64,000 bases of DNA. Origin: AC-32 sp963746155. Its GTDB lineage: Bacteria > Actinomycetota > Thermoleophilia > Gaiellales > Gaiellaceae. The stretch is taken from contig CAVVAB010000012.1 in the NCBI GenBank assembly GCA_963746155.1, positions 1,116,001-1,180,000 on the forward strand, in the 5' to 3' direction. The notes beneath the pieces are model-generated. The model did not search any database. It saw only the letters and a program-made list of their open reading frames with translations, and was not told where the DNA came from. The position numbers and the translations under genes are program-made. This document shows positions 8,404 through 16,944 of the stretch, piece after piece (position 1 is the first letter of the stretch; each line of letters opens with the position of its first letter).

Positions 8404-10590
8404 ATGGCGCGCCGTCGCAAGAGACGCACGCTCAAGCCGCGCATGCCGAAGCGTGTCAAGCGCAAGCGCGCGGGCAAGACGCGTGGACACCAGCATCCCG
8501 AGCTGATCGGGCTCGGGCTCGTCGCGTTGGGCGCGTTTCTCGCCGCGGTGCTCTGGATCGGTTGGAACGGGGGGTACGTGGGCGGCTGGATCGCAGACGC
8601 GCTGACGGCGATCGTCGGCGCGGCCGCACTGGCGTTGCCGGCCGCCCTCGTGATTCTCGGCCTGCTGATGGTGGCCAAGAGCGATCTCGTCGAGGTCCGC
8701 CCGTTCCGCACCGGGATGGTGGTTCTCTCGGTCGGCCTCCTGATCACGCTCGGGAGCGAGAGCGGCGGCTACCTCGGGACGGCTCTCGGCGGCGGACTCG
8801 GCCTCGCGCTCGGCGGGACGGGCGTGGCCATCGTCGGCGTGCTCGCGCTGCTCGCGGGCCTTCTTCTTCTCACCGGGGCCTCGATCGGCGCGATCCTGCG
8901 GCGCTCGACCACGCGCGTCATCGAATCGCGCGCCGAGCGGTCGCGCCGCCGCGCGGAGAGCGTGCCGCCGCTGCGCGTGATCGAGGGCTCGGCTCCGGAC
9001 CTCGCACACAAGCCGCTGGCGCCGCCGATCGACGGCGAGAACGAGTTCCCCGACATCGTCGCCACGAACGAGCCGCCGCCTTTGCTCGTGGCCGAGCCCG
9101 AGTTCGAGAACGAGCCCGACCAGGAGAGCCTGTTCGACGTCACCGCAGAGCCCGCCCCCGACTACCGGCTTCCCGACCGCGATCTGCTGCGGGCCTCGCC
9201 GCCCGGAAGCGGCCCGAACGCCGACCACGGCGCGCGCATTGCCGAGGCGCTGGTGCAGACGCTCGCCAACTTCGGCGTCGACGCGACGATGGTCGGCCAG
9301 ATCTCGGGCCCGCGGGTGACCCGCTTCGAGCTGCAGCTCGCGCCCGGGACGAAGGTCTCGAAGGTCGCCGCGCTCAAGGACGACCTCTCGTACGCGCTCG
9401 CGACGACCGAGATCCGCATCCTTGCGCCGATCCCCGGCAAGCAGGCGGTCGGCGTCGAGCTGCCCAATCCGAGCCCGAACCTCGTCACCCTCGGCGACAT
9501 CTACGACGACCTTCCGCAGACCGCGAGCCCGCTCTCGGTCTGGCTCGGCAAGGACATCTCCGGCCAGGCCGTCTGGACCGATCTCGCTCGCATGCCGCAC
9601 GTCCTGATCGCCGGGACGACCGGATCGGGCAAGTCGGGCTGCATCAACACGATCCTGACCTCCGTGCTCCTGCGCGCCACCCCTGACGACGTGCGGATGA
9701 TCCTGATCGACCCCAAGCGGATCGAGCTCGGCTACTACGAGTCGATCCCGCATCTCATGACGCCGGTCGTCTCGAGCCCGAAGGAGGCGGCGGCCGTGCT
9801 CCGGAACGTCGTCGCCGAGATGGAGCGCCGCTACGAGCGGCTGTCGGCGGTCCGTGCGCGGAGCCTCCCCGAGGCGAACCGGGCCTTCCGCTCGCGCGGC
9901 GAGCAACAGCTGCCGTTCCTGCTCGTCGTGATCGACGAGCTCGCCGACCTGATGATGATCTCGCCCCAGGACGTGGAGGACTGCGTCATCCGCCTGGCGC
10001 AGAAGAGCCGCGCGGTCGGCATCCACCTGGTGCTTGCCACGCAGCGGCCCTCGGTGGACGTCATCACCGGGATGATCAAGGCGAACGTCCCGAGCCGGAT
10101 CGCGTTCGCGGTCTCCAGCCAGACCGACTCGCGCGTGATCCTCGATCAGGCCGGCGCCGAGAGCCTCCTGGGCCAGGGCGACATGCTCTTCAAGCCGCTC
10201 GGGACCTCGCGGCTGCAGCGGCTCCAGGGCGCGTACGTGAGCGAAGAGGAGATCGCGCTGGTCGTCGAGCAGTGCCGAGGCCAGCGCGAACAGGAGCTCG
10301 ACGAGTCGCTCCTGGAAGCGCCCGAGCCGGCCGCGGCGGACGGAGACGGCGGCGACGAGGACTTCGACCCCGATGAGGACCCGCTGCTCGACAAGGCGAT
10401 CGAGGTTGTCGTCCAGACGCAAACGGCGTCCGTCTCGCTCCTGCAGCGGCGACTCCGGGTCGGCTACACGCGTGCCGGGCGCCTGATCGACATGCTCGAG
10501 CGCCGCGGGATCATCTCCGGCTACGAGGGCTCAAAGCCCCGTCGCGTGCTGGTCGGAGAGGCCGAACTGACCCGGGTTGAGGCTAACTAG
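8404..10590 (+). CDS. ftsK: DNA translocase FtsK/SpoIIIE
   Basis: A 728-residue septal DNA pump that clears the chromosome from the division plane and activates XerCD at dif. A basic start is followed by about four membrane helices (~residues 35-165) and a linker. The motor carries the Walker A site AGTTGSGKSG (~402-411) and Walker B LLVVIDELADLMM (~504). The C-terminal winged helix (gamma domain, ~665-720: SVSLLQRRLRVGYTRAGRLI) reads polar KOPS sequences. The linker is short compared with E. coli FtsK, as in SpoIIIE-type proteins. The gene stands alone, with hairpins after its stop. Confidence 0.95.
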   Translation: MARRRKRRTLKPRMPKRVKRKRAGKTRGHQHPELIGLGLVALGAFLAAVLWIGWNGGYVGGWIADALTAIVGAAALALPAALVILGLLMVAKSDLVEVRPFRTGMVVLSVGLLITLGSESGGYLGTALGGGLGLALGGTGVAIVGVLALLAGLLLLTGASIGAILRRSTTRVIESRAERSRRRAESVPPLRVIEGSAPDLAHKPLAPPIDGENEFPDIVATNEPPPLLVAEPEFENEPDQESLFDVTAEPAPDYRLPDRDLLRASPPGSGPNADHGARIAEALVQTLANFGVDATMVGQISGPRVTRFELQLAPGTKVSKVAALKDDLSYALATTEIRILAPIPGKQAVGVELPNPSPNLVTLGDIYDDLPQTASPLSVWLGKDISGQAVWTDLARMPHVLIAGTTGSGKSGCINTILTSVLLRATPDDVRMILIDPKRIELGYYESIPHLMTPVVSSPKEAAAVLRNVVAEMERRYERLSAVRARSLPEANRAFRSRGEQQLPFLLVVIDELADLMMISPQDVEDCVIRLAQKSRAVGIHLVLATQRPSVDVITGMIKANVPSRIAFAVSSQTDSRVILDQAGAESLLGQGDMLFKPLGTSRLQRLQGAYVSEEEIALVVEQCRGQREQELDESLLEAPEPAAADGDGGDEDFDPDEDPLLDKAIEVVVQTQTASVSLLQRRLRVGYTRAGRLIDMLERRGIISGYEGSKPRRVLVGEAELTRVEAN

Positions 10591-10610
10591 GCGCAAGATC
10601 TCTCGTCTTA

Positions 10611-10650
10611 CCCCTTGCTGAGCACAGGGGTCGCGGAATAGCATTTCCGC
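10611..10650 (+). terminator. two small hairpins downstream of ftsK
   Basis: CCCCT...AGGGG (10611-10630) and GCGGAA...TTCCGC (10633-10650) are adjacent inverted repeats between ftsK and the BMP-family gene. The first could end the ftsK transcript. The second lies 23 bases before the next start and could equally be an operator. No T-tract follows either. Confidence 0.4.
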
Positions 10651-10673
10651 GCATTCAAAACGGGAGGGACGAA

Positions 10674-11738
10674 GTGAAACGAAGAACGTTGATGACGCTC
10701 GCGGCTGCAGCGCTCGTGGGCGTCCTCGCGGTGGCAATCGCCGCCGCGGCAGGCATGGGGCGGGCAGCGCCCGCCAAGAAGAGTGCAACGGTCAAGGTCG
10801 CCCTCGTGACCGACGTCGGCGGTCTGAACGACCACGGCTTTAACCACCTCGCATACACCGGTCTCCAGAAGGCGATCAAGAAGAAGCTGATCACCAAGGC
10901 GAACGGCCGCGTCTACATCAGCCAGTCGGCCGCGGACCGCAAGCCGAACCTTCAGGCGGCCGCTCAGGCCGGCTACGGCCTCGTGATCGCGACCGGTGTC
11001 CTCTTTCAGTTCGGGCCGCTCGACGTCGCATCGGCGTTCCCGAACACGAAGTTCCTCGGAATCGACGTCGACCAGACTGGGCTCTCGGGGAATCCGACGA
11101 ACGTTCGTGGCGTCCAGTTCCGCGAGCAGGAGGCCGGCTACCTCGTCGGCTACATCGCGGGGCTCTGGGTGAAACGCCACCCGAAGAAGGGCCACAACGT
11201 GGTCGGCGGCGTCGGCGCCAACAAGGTCCCGGCGATCACCCGCTTCCTGGCGGGCTACAGGGCAGGCGTACGGAAGGCCAACAAGAACGTCAAGGTCCTG
11301 ATCGACTACGCGAACGACCCGACCTTCAACGACCAGGCGAAGTGCCGGGAGACGACGCAAAATCACATCGACCAGGGCTCACGCGTCGAGTTCATGGCTG
11401 CTGGCGGTTGCGGTCTCGGTGGGTTGAAGCTGGCGAAGCAGAAGCACATCTGGGGAATCGGCGTTGACGCCGACCAGGGCTTCCTCGGCAAGCACATCCT
11501 GACCAGCGCCACGAAGCACGTCGACCTCGCGGTCTACGAGGCCATCAAGGCCTTCAAGGCCAACCCCAGCGGATGGGCCGGCGGCTTCAACAAGAACTAC
11601 AGCGTCAAGAACCACGGCGTCGGCTACGGCAAGCTGAGCAAGGCGCTCTCGCTGAGAGATAGGGCCTACATCACCCTGAAGGCCAACGCGATCGCCAAGC
11701 TGATCGCGAAGGGCAAGATCAAGCCCCCGTCCTCCTAA
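10674..11738 (+). CDS. BMP-family ABC transporter substrate-binding protein
   Basis: A 354-residue secreted binding protein with GTG start behind GGGAGGG. A Sec-type signal peptide (LMTLAAAALVGVLAVAIAAA) is followed by a PnrA/BmpA-like fold: VALVTDVGGLNDHGFNHLAY, GYGLVIATGVLF, NVRGVQFREQEAGYLVGYIA and WGIGVDADQGFLGKHI. Members of this family bind nucleosides (or simple sugars) outside the membrane. No lipobox cysteine is visible at the signal peptide, unlike many Gram-positive relatives. The downstream ATPase and two permeases complete the transporter. A strong hairpin after this gene may keep its expression above theirs. Confidence 0.9.
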   Translation: MKRRTLMTLAAAALVGVLAVAIAAAAGMGRAAPAKKSATVKVALVTDVGGLNDHGFNHLAYTGLQKAIKKKLITKANGRVYISQSAADRKPNLQAAAQAGYGLVIATGVLFQFGPLDVASAFPNTKFLGIDVDQTGLSGNPTNVRGVQFREQEAGYLVGYIAGLWVKRHPKKGHNVVGGVGANKVPAITRFLAGYRAGVRKANKNVKVLIDYANDPTFNDQAKCRETTQNHIDQGSRVEFMAAGGCGLGGLKLAKQKHIWGIGVDADQGFLGKHILTSATKHVDLAVYEAIKAFKANPSGWAGGFNKNYSVKNHGVGYGKLSKALSLRDRAYITLKANAIAKLIAKGKIKPPSS

Positions 11739-11751
11739 ATAGCGAACGGTT

Positions 11752-11781
11752 CCTAGGGGGCGGGCCGCTCCGCCCCCTAGG
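11752..11781 (+). terminator. strong stem-loop between binding-protein and ATPase genes
   Basis: CCTAGGGGGCGG and CCGCCCCCTAGG form a perfect 12-pair stem around a six-base loop, starting 13 bases after the substrate-binding-protein stop and ending just before the ATPase start. Such intra-operon hairpins commonly reduce read-through or protect the upstream message. There is no T-tract. Confidence 0.6.
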
Positions 11782-11790
11782 ATTACCGCG

Positions 11791-13326
11791 ATGGCGAGCG
11801 AGCGTCCGGTCCTCGAGCTGCGCGGGATCACCAAGCGCTTCCCGGGGATCCTCGCCAACGACCACATCGACTTCGACCTGCGCCGGGGTGAGGTGCATGC
11901 CCTGCTAGGCGAGAATGGCGCCGGCAAGTCGACCCTCATGAACATCCTCTACGGGCTGTACCACCCGGACGAGGGCGAGATTCACATCAAGGGCGAGAAC
12001 GTACGGATTCACTCGCCGAAGGACGCGATCGAGCGAGGGATCGGGATGGTGCACCAGCACTTCATGCTGATCCCGGTCATGACAGTCGTCGAAAACATCG
12101 TCCTGGCGGACGAGCCGACGCGTGCAGGCGTGATGCTCGACTACGCTACGGCGCGCGAGCGCGTGACCGAGCTCGCAGAACGGTTCGGCTTCTCGATCGA
12201 GCCCGACGCCCGCATCGAGGAGATAGGCGTCGGCCAGCAGCAGCGAGTCGAGATTCTCAAGGCCCTGTACCGGCACGCGGACATCCTCATCCTCGACGAG
12301 CCGACGGCCGTGCTGACGCCGCAGGAGGCGCTCGAGCTCTTCGGGATCCTGAGGAAGCTCGTCGCGGAGGGGATGTCGGTCATCTTCATCACGCACAAGC
12401 TGCACGAGGTGCTCGAGATCGCCGACCGGATCACTGTCCTGAGACGCGGGAAGATGGTCGACTCCGTCTCCCGCACGGGCGCGACCGAGGCGAGCCTCGC
12501 GCGCATGATGGTCGGCCGCGAGGTGCTCCTCCGCGTGGAGAAGACACCAGCGGAGCCGGGCGAGCCTGTCCTCACGGTGGAAGACCTGTGGGTACTCGAC
12601 GACCGGGAGCTCGAGGCGGTTCGAGGCGTGTCGTTCGAGGTGCGTAGCGGCGAGATCGTCGCGATCGCAGGCGTCGATGGGAACGGTCAGGCCGAGCTGG
12701 TCGAAGCGTTGACCGGCCTCCGTCGGGTAGGGGGAGGCGTGATCAAGGTCGACGACAAGGACGTGACTCACGCGTCCGCGCACACGGTTCTCCGGAGCGG
12801 CCTCGGGCACATCCCGGAGGACCGGCACCGGCGCGGGCTCGTGCTCAAGTTCACTCTCGCCGAGAATCTTGCGCTGCACGACTTCGACCGGCCGCCAAAC
12901 TCCCGCTTCGGCTGGCTCTTCGGTCATCGCATCGTGAAGTGGGCGCGCGGCCTGCTCAAGCAGTTCGACGTCCGAGGCGGCGGTCCCCAGACGCTCGCGG
13001 CGGCGCTTTCGGGCGGTAACCAGCAGAAGGTCGTGCTCGCGAGGGAGATCTCGCGCGATCCGCGCGCACTGATCGCGGCTCAGCCAACGCGCGGGCTCGA
13101 CGTCGGGGCGATCGAATTCGTGCACGGCCGCCTGATCGAGGCCCGCGACGGAGGTGAGGCGGTGCTCCTCGTCTCGCTGGAGCTCGAAGAAGTCCTCTCG
13201 CTCGCCGACCGGATTCTCGTGATCTACGAGGGCCGGATCGTCGCGGAGTACGCGCCCGACGTGACCGAGCAGGAACTCGGGATCGCCATGACGGGTGGTC
13301 GCGGAACAGGGGACGTGGCGGCCTGA
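11791..13326 (+). CDS. ABC transporter ATP-binding protein, two ATPase domains
   Basis: A 511-residue protein with two tandem nucleotide-binding domains, as in nucleoside/sugar importers. The first has Walker A LLGENGAGKSTLMN (~residues 39-52), a signature region GVGQQQRVEILKAL and Walker B DILILDEPTAVLTP. The second has AGVDGNGQAELVEALTG in the degenerate Walker A position, the signature LSGGNQQKVVLAREI and AAQPTRGLDVGA in place of a standard Walker B. It energises the transporter formed with the two following permeases. Its TGA is overlapped by the next gene. Confidence 0.93.
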   Translation: MASERPVLELRGITKRFPGILANDHIDFDLRRGEVHALLGENGAGKSTLMNILYGLYHPDEGEIHIKGENVRIHSPKDAIERGIGMVHQHFMLIPVMTVVENIVLADEPTRAGVMLDYATARERVTELAERFGFSIEPDARIEEIGVGQQQRVEILKALYRHADILILDEPTAVLTPQEALELFGILRKLVAEGMSVIFITHKLHEVLEIADRITVLRRGKMVDSVSRTGATEASLARMMVGREVLLRVEKTPAEPGEPVLTVEDLWVLDDRELEAVRGVSFEVRSGEIVAIAGVDGNGQAELVEALTGLRRVGGGVIKVDDKDVTHASAHTVLRSGLGHIPEDRHRRGLVLKFTLAENLALHDFDRPPNSRFGWLFGHRIVKWARGLLKQFDVRGGGPQTLAAALSGGNQQKVVLAREISRDPRALIAAQPTRGLDVGAIEFVHGRLIEARDGGEAVLLVSLELEEVLSLADRILVIYEGRIVAEYAPDVTEQELGIAMTGGRGTGDVAA

Positions 13327-14588
13327 GCGAAAATGCGGCGCAGCCTCCGAACGGGCCGGAGCCGAGCGAAACGGGCACCGAGAGCGCCGCCGACCGGTTT
13401 GCCGTCTACCAGCGCGCCGGAGGCGCCGTCACGCCGCTTCTGACCGCGATCCTCGCGTTCCTGATCGCCGGCCTGGTCATCCTCGTAACGACGCACAAGA
13501 ACCCGCTTTCGACGTACCACGCGATCTTCAACGGCACCGGCCTGAACTGGTTCTTCCACGTCGGCTCCCACTCGATCGGAGTTCCCTTCTCCGACGCCCA
13601 GGTGTGGTTCCCGTGGGATACGGGCTCGCGCGCCGCGCTCAACCTCCAGCAGACGCTGATCGTGGTCACGCCGCTCATCCTCACGGGGTTGGCGGTCGCG
13701 TTCGCCTTCCGCTGCGGCCTCTTCAACATCGGAGGAAACGGCCAGTACACCGTTGGCGCACTTGTCGCCGTCCAGTTCGGCGTCTGGTTCGCGGGGCTGC
13801 CAAGCGTGGCCCACGTGCTCCTAATCCTTGTGGTCGCGACACTCGCCGGCGCAGCATGGGCGGGGATCGCAGGCTTACTCAAGGCGACAGTCGGCGCCCA
13901 CGAGGTGATCACCACGATCATGCTCAACTACATCGCGCTCTGGATCGGCAGCTACCTCGTCGGCTTCAACGGGCCGATGCAGGACCCGAAGGCGTTCTCG
14001 GCGCCGGTGACGCGAGACGTGGCCGACAGCGCAAAGCTCCACGTCTTCTGGGGCAACCCGACCCTTCAAGGACTCCACATCGGCTTCTTCATCGCGATCG
14101 GCGCGATCGTCGTCTACTGGTTGATCCTCACGCGCACGACGCTCGGCTACGAGGTCCGTGCCGTCGGCTTCAACCCCGAGGCCGCCCGCTACGGCGGCAT
14201 CAGCGTGGCGCGGAACTACTTCCTGGCGATGGCGATCTCCGGGGCCTTCGCCGGGATCGCCGGCGGGATCGACCTCCTCGGCTGGGAGTTCAACCTCGAC
14301 CTGACCGTCGTCCAGAGCGTCCAAATCGGCTTCATCGGGATCGCCGTCGCGCTGCTCGGGCGGGGCAACCCCGTCGGAATCTTCTTCTCGGCGCTGCTGT
14401 TCGGGGCGCTCCTGACCGGAACCTCGACCCGCAACCTCGACCCGTCGATCTTCCAGCCTGAGCTTGCGGGGAACCTGACCCGAATCATCCAGGGACTCGT
14501 CGTGCTCTTCGTCGGAGCCGACCTGTTGATCCTGTACGCGTGGCACGCCCTGCGCAAGCCGCTCCAGCGAAAGGGCGCAAGGTCGTGA
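13323..14588 (+). CDS. ABC transporter permease (BPD_transp_2 type), probable CTG start
   Basis: An inner-membrane permease of 421 residues in the same importer. The frame that holds the permease has no ATG, GTG or TTG between the upstream gene and the GTG at 13602, which would cut off the first helix (AVTPLLTAILAFLIAGLVIL). A CTG at 13323 overlaps the ATPase stop as CTGA and gives a natural start (LSENAAQPPNGPEPSE) with AGGGGA nine bases upstream, so it is chosen. Later features are FAFRCGLFNIGGNGQ, VGAHEVITTIMLNYIALW and VRAVGFNPEAARYGG, typical of guanosine-type permeases. The next gene begins at GTGA across its stop. Confidence 0.82.
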   Translation: MSENAAQPPNGPEPSETGTESAADRFAVYQRAGGAVTPLLTAILAFLIAGLVILVTTHKNPLSTYHAIFNGTGLNWFFHVGSHSIGVPFSDAQVWFPWDTGSRAALNLQQTLIVVTPLILTGLAVAFAFRCGLFNIGGNGQYTVGALVAVQFGVWFAGLPSVAHVLLILVVATLAGAAWAGIAGLLKATVGAHEVITTIMLNYIALWIGSYLVGFNGPMQDPKAFSAPVTRDVADSAKLHVFWGNPTLQGLHIGFFIAIGAIVVYWLILTRTTLGYEVRAVGFNPEAARYGGISVARNYFLAMAISGAFAGIAGGIDLLGWEFNLDLTVVQSVQIGFIGIAVALLGRGNPVGIFFSALLFGALLTGTSTRNLDPSIFQPELAGNLTRIIQGLVVLFVGADLLILYAWHALRKPLQRKGARS

Positions 14589-15823
14589 CGACAGCGGCCG
14601 GGGCGATCGACCGCAGGACGTTCTGGCACCGGATCTCGTCGGCCAAGGCGATCGGCATCGCCGGCATCGGGCTCGGAACCGTCGCCTTCTGGCTCGCGCT
14701 GCCGCCTGTCACGGTTCGCTCACCTGCCGGACCGATCGCGCTCGGAATCGTCGCTGTCGCGGCGGGGATCTGGGCCTTCGCTCGCGGGGAGCGTCGTGTG
14801 GGGGGAGGCGCCGCCGCCGCCGGGCTTGTCGGGATCGTTGGGGCGATCACCTCCATGCAGGCCCAAACGTCGAACCTCGACCGCGTTTTCGTCTGGTCGA
14901 CGCTGATCGCCGCGACCCTCCGCTGGTCGACGCCGCTCACCTTCGCGGCCCTCGGCGGGCTCTTCTCCGAGCGCAGCGGCGTCGTGAACATCGCCCTCGA
15001 GGGAATGATGTTGATGGGCGCTCTCTTCGGCGCGCTGGGCGCCGACAAGACCGGGTCGTGGTTCCTTGGAATCCTGATCGGAGCCGCCTCCGGCGGTCTG
15101 CTCGCCTTCGTGTATGCGATCTTCGCGATTCACTTGCGAGTCGACCAGATCGTGGGCGGAACCGCGCTCAACTTCCTCGCCCTGGGGCTCACGGGGTACA
15201 TCTACATCGACGTCTACGGGGACAAGGGGACGCCCGAGAACCTGCCCGCCATCCCCGACGTCCACCTTCACTGGCTCGGGCATATCCCGCTGATCGGGAA
15301 CTTCCTCGACAGCTCGATCGGATCGCTGAACCTCATGATCTGGATCGGCATCATCCTCGTGCCGCTCTCCTCGATCGCGCTCTTCAAGACCGCGCGGGGT
15401 CTGCGCCTGCGTTCAGTCGGCGAACACCCGCGCGCAGCGGAGACCGTGGGCATCTCCGTGTACGGAACGCGCTACTTCGCGGTCACCCTCTCGGGCGTTC
15501 TCGCAGCGCTGGGAGGCGTGTTCCTCTCGATCGGCTACGTGGGCTCGTTCTCCGAGAACATGACGGCCGGCCGGGGCTTTATCGCCCTTGCCGCGCTCAT
15601 CTTCGGCGGCTGGCGCCCGTACGGCGCGTTCGCCGCGTGTTTGCTATTCGGCTTCTCGAGCGCCCTCGCGCAGCGGCTGCCGGACCTCTCCGCCTCGGAT
15701 TCGGCTGCCTGGCCGGTGCTGTTCCAGGCGCTTCCGTACGTCCTGACGCTCATCGCCGTGGCCGGGATCATCGGCCGCGCCCTCCCGCCAGCCGCAGATG
15801 GTCAGCCTTACGAGAAGCAGTAG
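14585..15823 (+). CDS. ABC transporter permease (BPD_transp_2 type), second subunit
   Basis: A 412-residue inner-membrane permease from a GTG at 14585 that overlaps the previous stop. It has about ten membrane helices. Motifs include LFSERSGVVNIALEGMML, GADKTGSWFLGILIGAASGG, VGGTALNFLALGLTGY and RSVGEHPRAAETVGISVY, typical of the second permease of BMP-type nucleoside importers. The N-terminus carries extra helices before the conserved core. Together with the genes from 10674 it forms a complete importer. The next small gene overlaps its end by 26 bases. Confidence 0.9.
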   Translation: MTTAAGAIDRRTFWHRISSAKAIGIAGIGLGTVAFWLALPPVTVRSPAGPIALGIVAVAAGIWAFARGERRVGGGAAAAGLVGIVGAITSMQAQTSNLDRVFVWSTLIAATLRWSTPLTFAALGGLFSERSGVVNIALEGMMLMGALFGALGADKTGSWFLGILIGAASGGLLAFVYAIFAIHLRVDQIVGGTALNFLALGLTGYIYIDVYGDKGTPENLPAIPDVHLHWLGHIPLIGNFLDSSIGSLNLMIWIGIILVPLSSIALFKTARGLRLRSVGEHPRAAETVGISVYGTRYFAVTLSGVLAALGGVFLSIGYVGSFSENMTAGRGFIALAALIFGGWRPYGAFAACLLFGFSSALAQRLPDLSASDSAAWPVLFQALPYVLTLIAVAGIIGRALPPAADGQPYEKQ

Positions 15824-16151
15824 CCCGGCACCGAACCACGCGGCGCGTGGGTCGGTGCTGCTCGCGCTGCTCGGGCTCGCGCTGCCGATCGTCGCGTTCG
15901 CAGCCGCGCGGCAGACCGACCAGGTCACGCTCCTGCAGGCGACCGGCGTCGCGTGCGGCGCGGTCGGCCTCGGGCTCCTCGCGATCCTGCTTGCCAGGCG
16001 GGCTCGGAGAAATATCGAACGCTCGATCGGCCGCATGGGCGGCGAGGCATCCGCACGGGTCGGGAGGCTGCTGGGCCTCCTGGCGCTGTGCATCGGCCTG
16101 ACCGCGGCCGTCGCGCTCGGCTTCTACGAGCTGCTGAACGTGTTCGGGTAG
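15798..16151 (+). CDS. small membrane protein at the end of the ABC operon
   Basis: A 117-residue protein with three hydrophobic segments (~18-37, ~46-64 and ~90-110) separated by a basic stretch (ARRARRNIERSIGRMGGE). The ATG at 15798 lies inside the end of the permease gene, so it is probably translated from the same message. The family is not recognised. Its function may or may not relate to transport. Confidence 0.7.
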   Translation: MVSLTRSSSPAPNHAARGSVLLALLGLALPIVAFAAARQTDQVTLLQATGVACGAVGLGLLAILLARRARRNIERSIGRMGGEASARVGRLLGLLALCIGLTAAVALGFYELLNVFG

Positions 16152-16182
16152 TTCGCCGGGTCACTACAATCGCTGTCCTCCC

Positions 16183-16944
16183 GTGTTCGAGATCGGCAAC
16201 AGCCTTCGCGAGGCGCGCTACCGCCAGCAGCTCGAGCTGTCCGAGATCGAGCAGGCGACCAAGATCAGGGCCCGCTACCTGCAGGCGCTCGAGGAGGAGG
16301 ACTTCGATGCGCTTCCTGCGCAGGCGTACGTCAAGGGCTTCCTGCGCAACTACGCCGAGTACCTCGGCCTCGACGGGCAGCTCTACCTCGACGAGTACAA
16401 CTCGCGCTACGGGGTGGGGGAGGACGAGCCGAGCCAACCCGTTGTCGCGAGACGCACCTCGTACGTCCACGCGCGTCACCGACGCGTCGAGCGGCGCGGC
16501 GTGCTGCTCGCGCTTCTGGGCATCGGGATCGTCCTCGCGCTCGTGATCGTCGCGTTCAGGTTCAGCAACAACGACACCAAGGAGATCCCGAACCTCGGCA
16601 CGACCACGTCGAGCACCTCGGCGCCGACGCCGTCCTCGCCGAAACCAAAGAAGCGCGTGGTCGCTCCGAACACGCCGTTCCGGTTCTTCGTCCTGGCCGT
16701 CAGCGGGAGCTGCTGGATGGACGTCCGCAACTACTCGTCGAGCGGGAGGACGCTCTTCACGGGCACGGTCGACCCGGGACAGAGCCATCGCTTCATCGCC
16801 CGCCGCCTCTGGATGAGCCTCGGCAACCCGGGGCACGTGAAGGCGAGCCTCAACGGGCGAGTCGTGGCGTTCCCGGGTAACGGCGGCCCGGTCACCGTGC
16901 GCGTGACGCGACAGGGCATCTCGGTCGCACCACCCGCCGCTTGA
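16183..16944 (+). CDS. RodZ-like membrane helix-turn-helix protein
   Basis: A 253-residue protein (GTG start). It has an N-terminal Xre/HTH_25 domain (IGNSLREARYRQQLELSEIE, then YLQALEEEDFDALPAQAYVK), one membrane helix at ~106-124 (VLLALLGIGIVLALVIVAF), a Ser/Thr/Pro linker and an external DUF4115-like beta domain (SGSCWMDVRNYSSSGRTLFT). This is the layout of RodZ, which links the MreB cytoskeleton to the cell-wall machinery. The TGA overlaps the cinA TTG start. In related actinobacteria this gene often sits before cinA-recA, which fits the context. Confidence 0.85.
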   Translation: MFEIGNSLREARYRQQLELSEIEQATKIRARYLQALEEEDFDALPAQAYVKGFLRNYAEYLGLDGQLYLDEYNSRYGVGEDEPSQPVVARRTSYVHARHRRVERRGVLLALLGIGIVLALVIVAFRFSNNDTKEIPNLGTTTSSTSAPTPSSPKPKKRVVAPNTPFRFFVLAVSGSCWMDVRNYSSSGRTLFTGTVDPGQSHRFIARRLWMSLGNPGHVKASLNGRVVAFPGNGGPVTVRVTRQGISVAPPAA

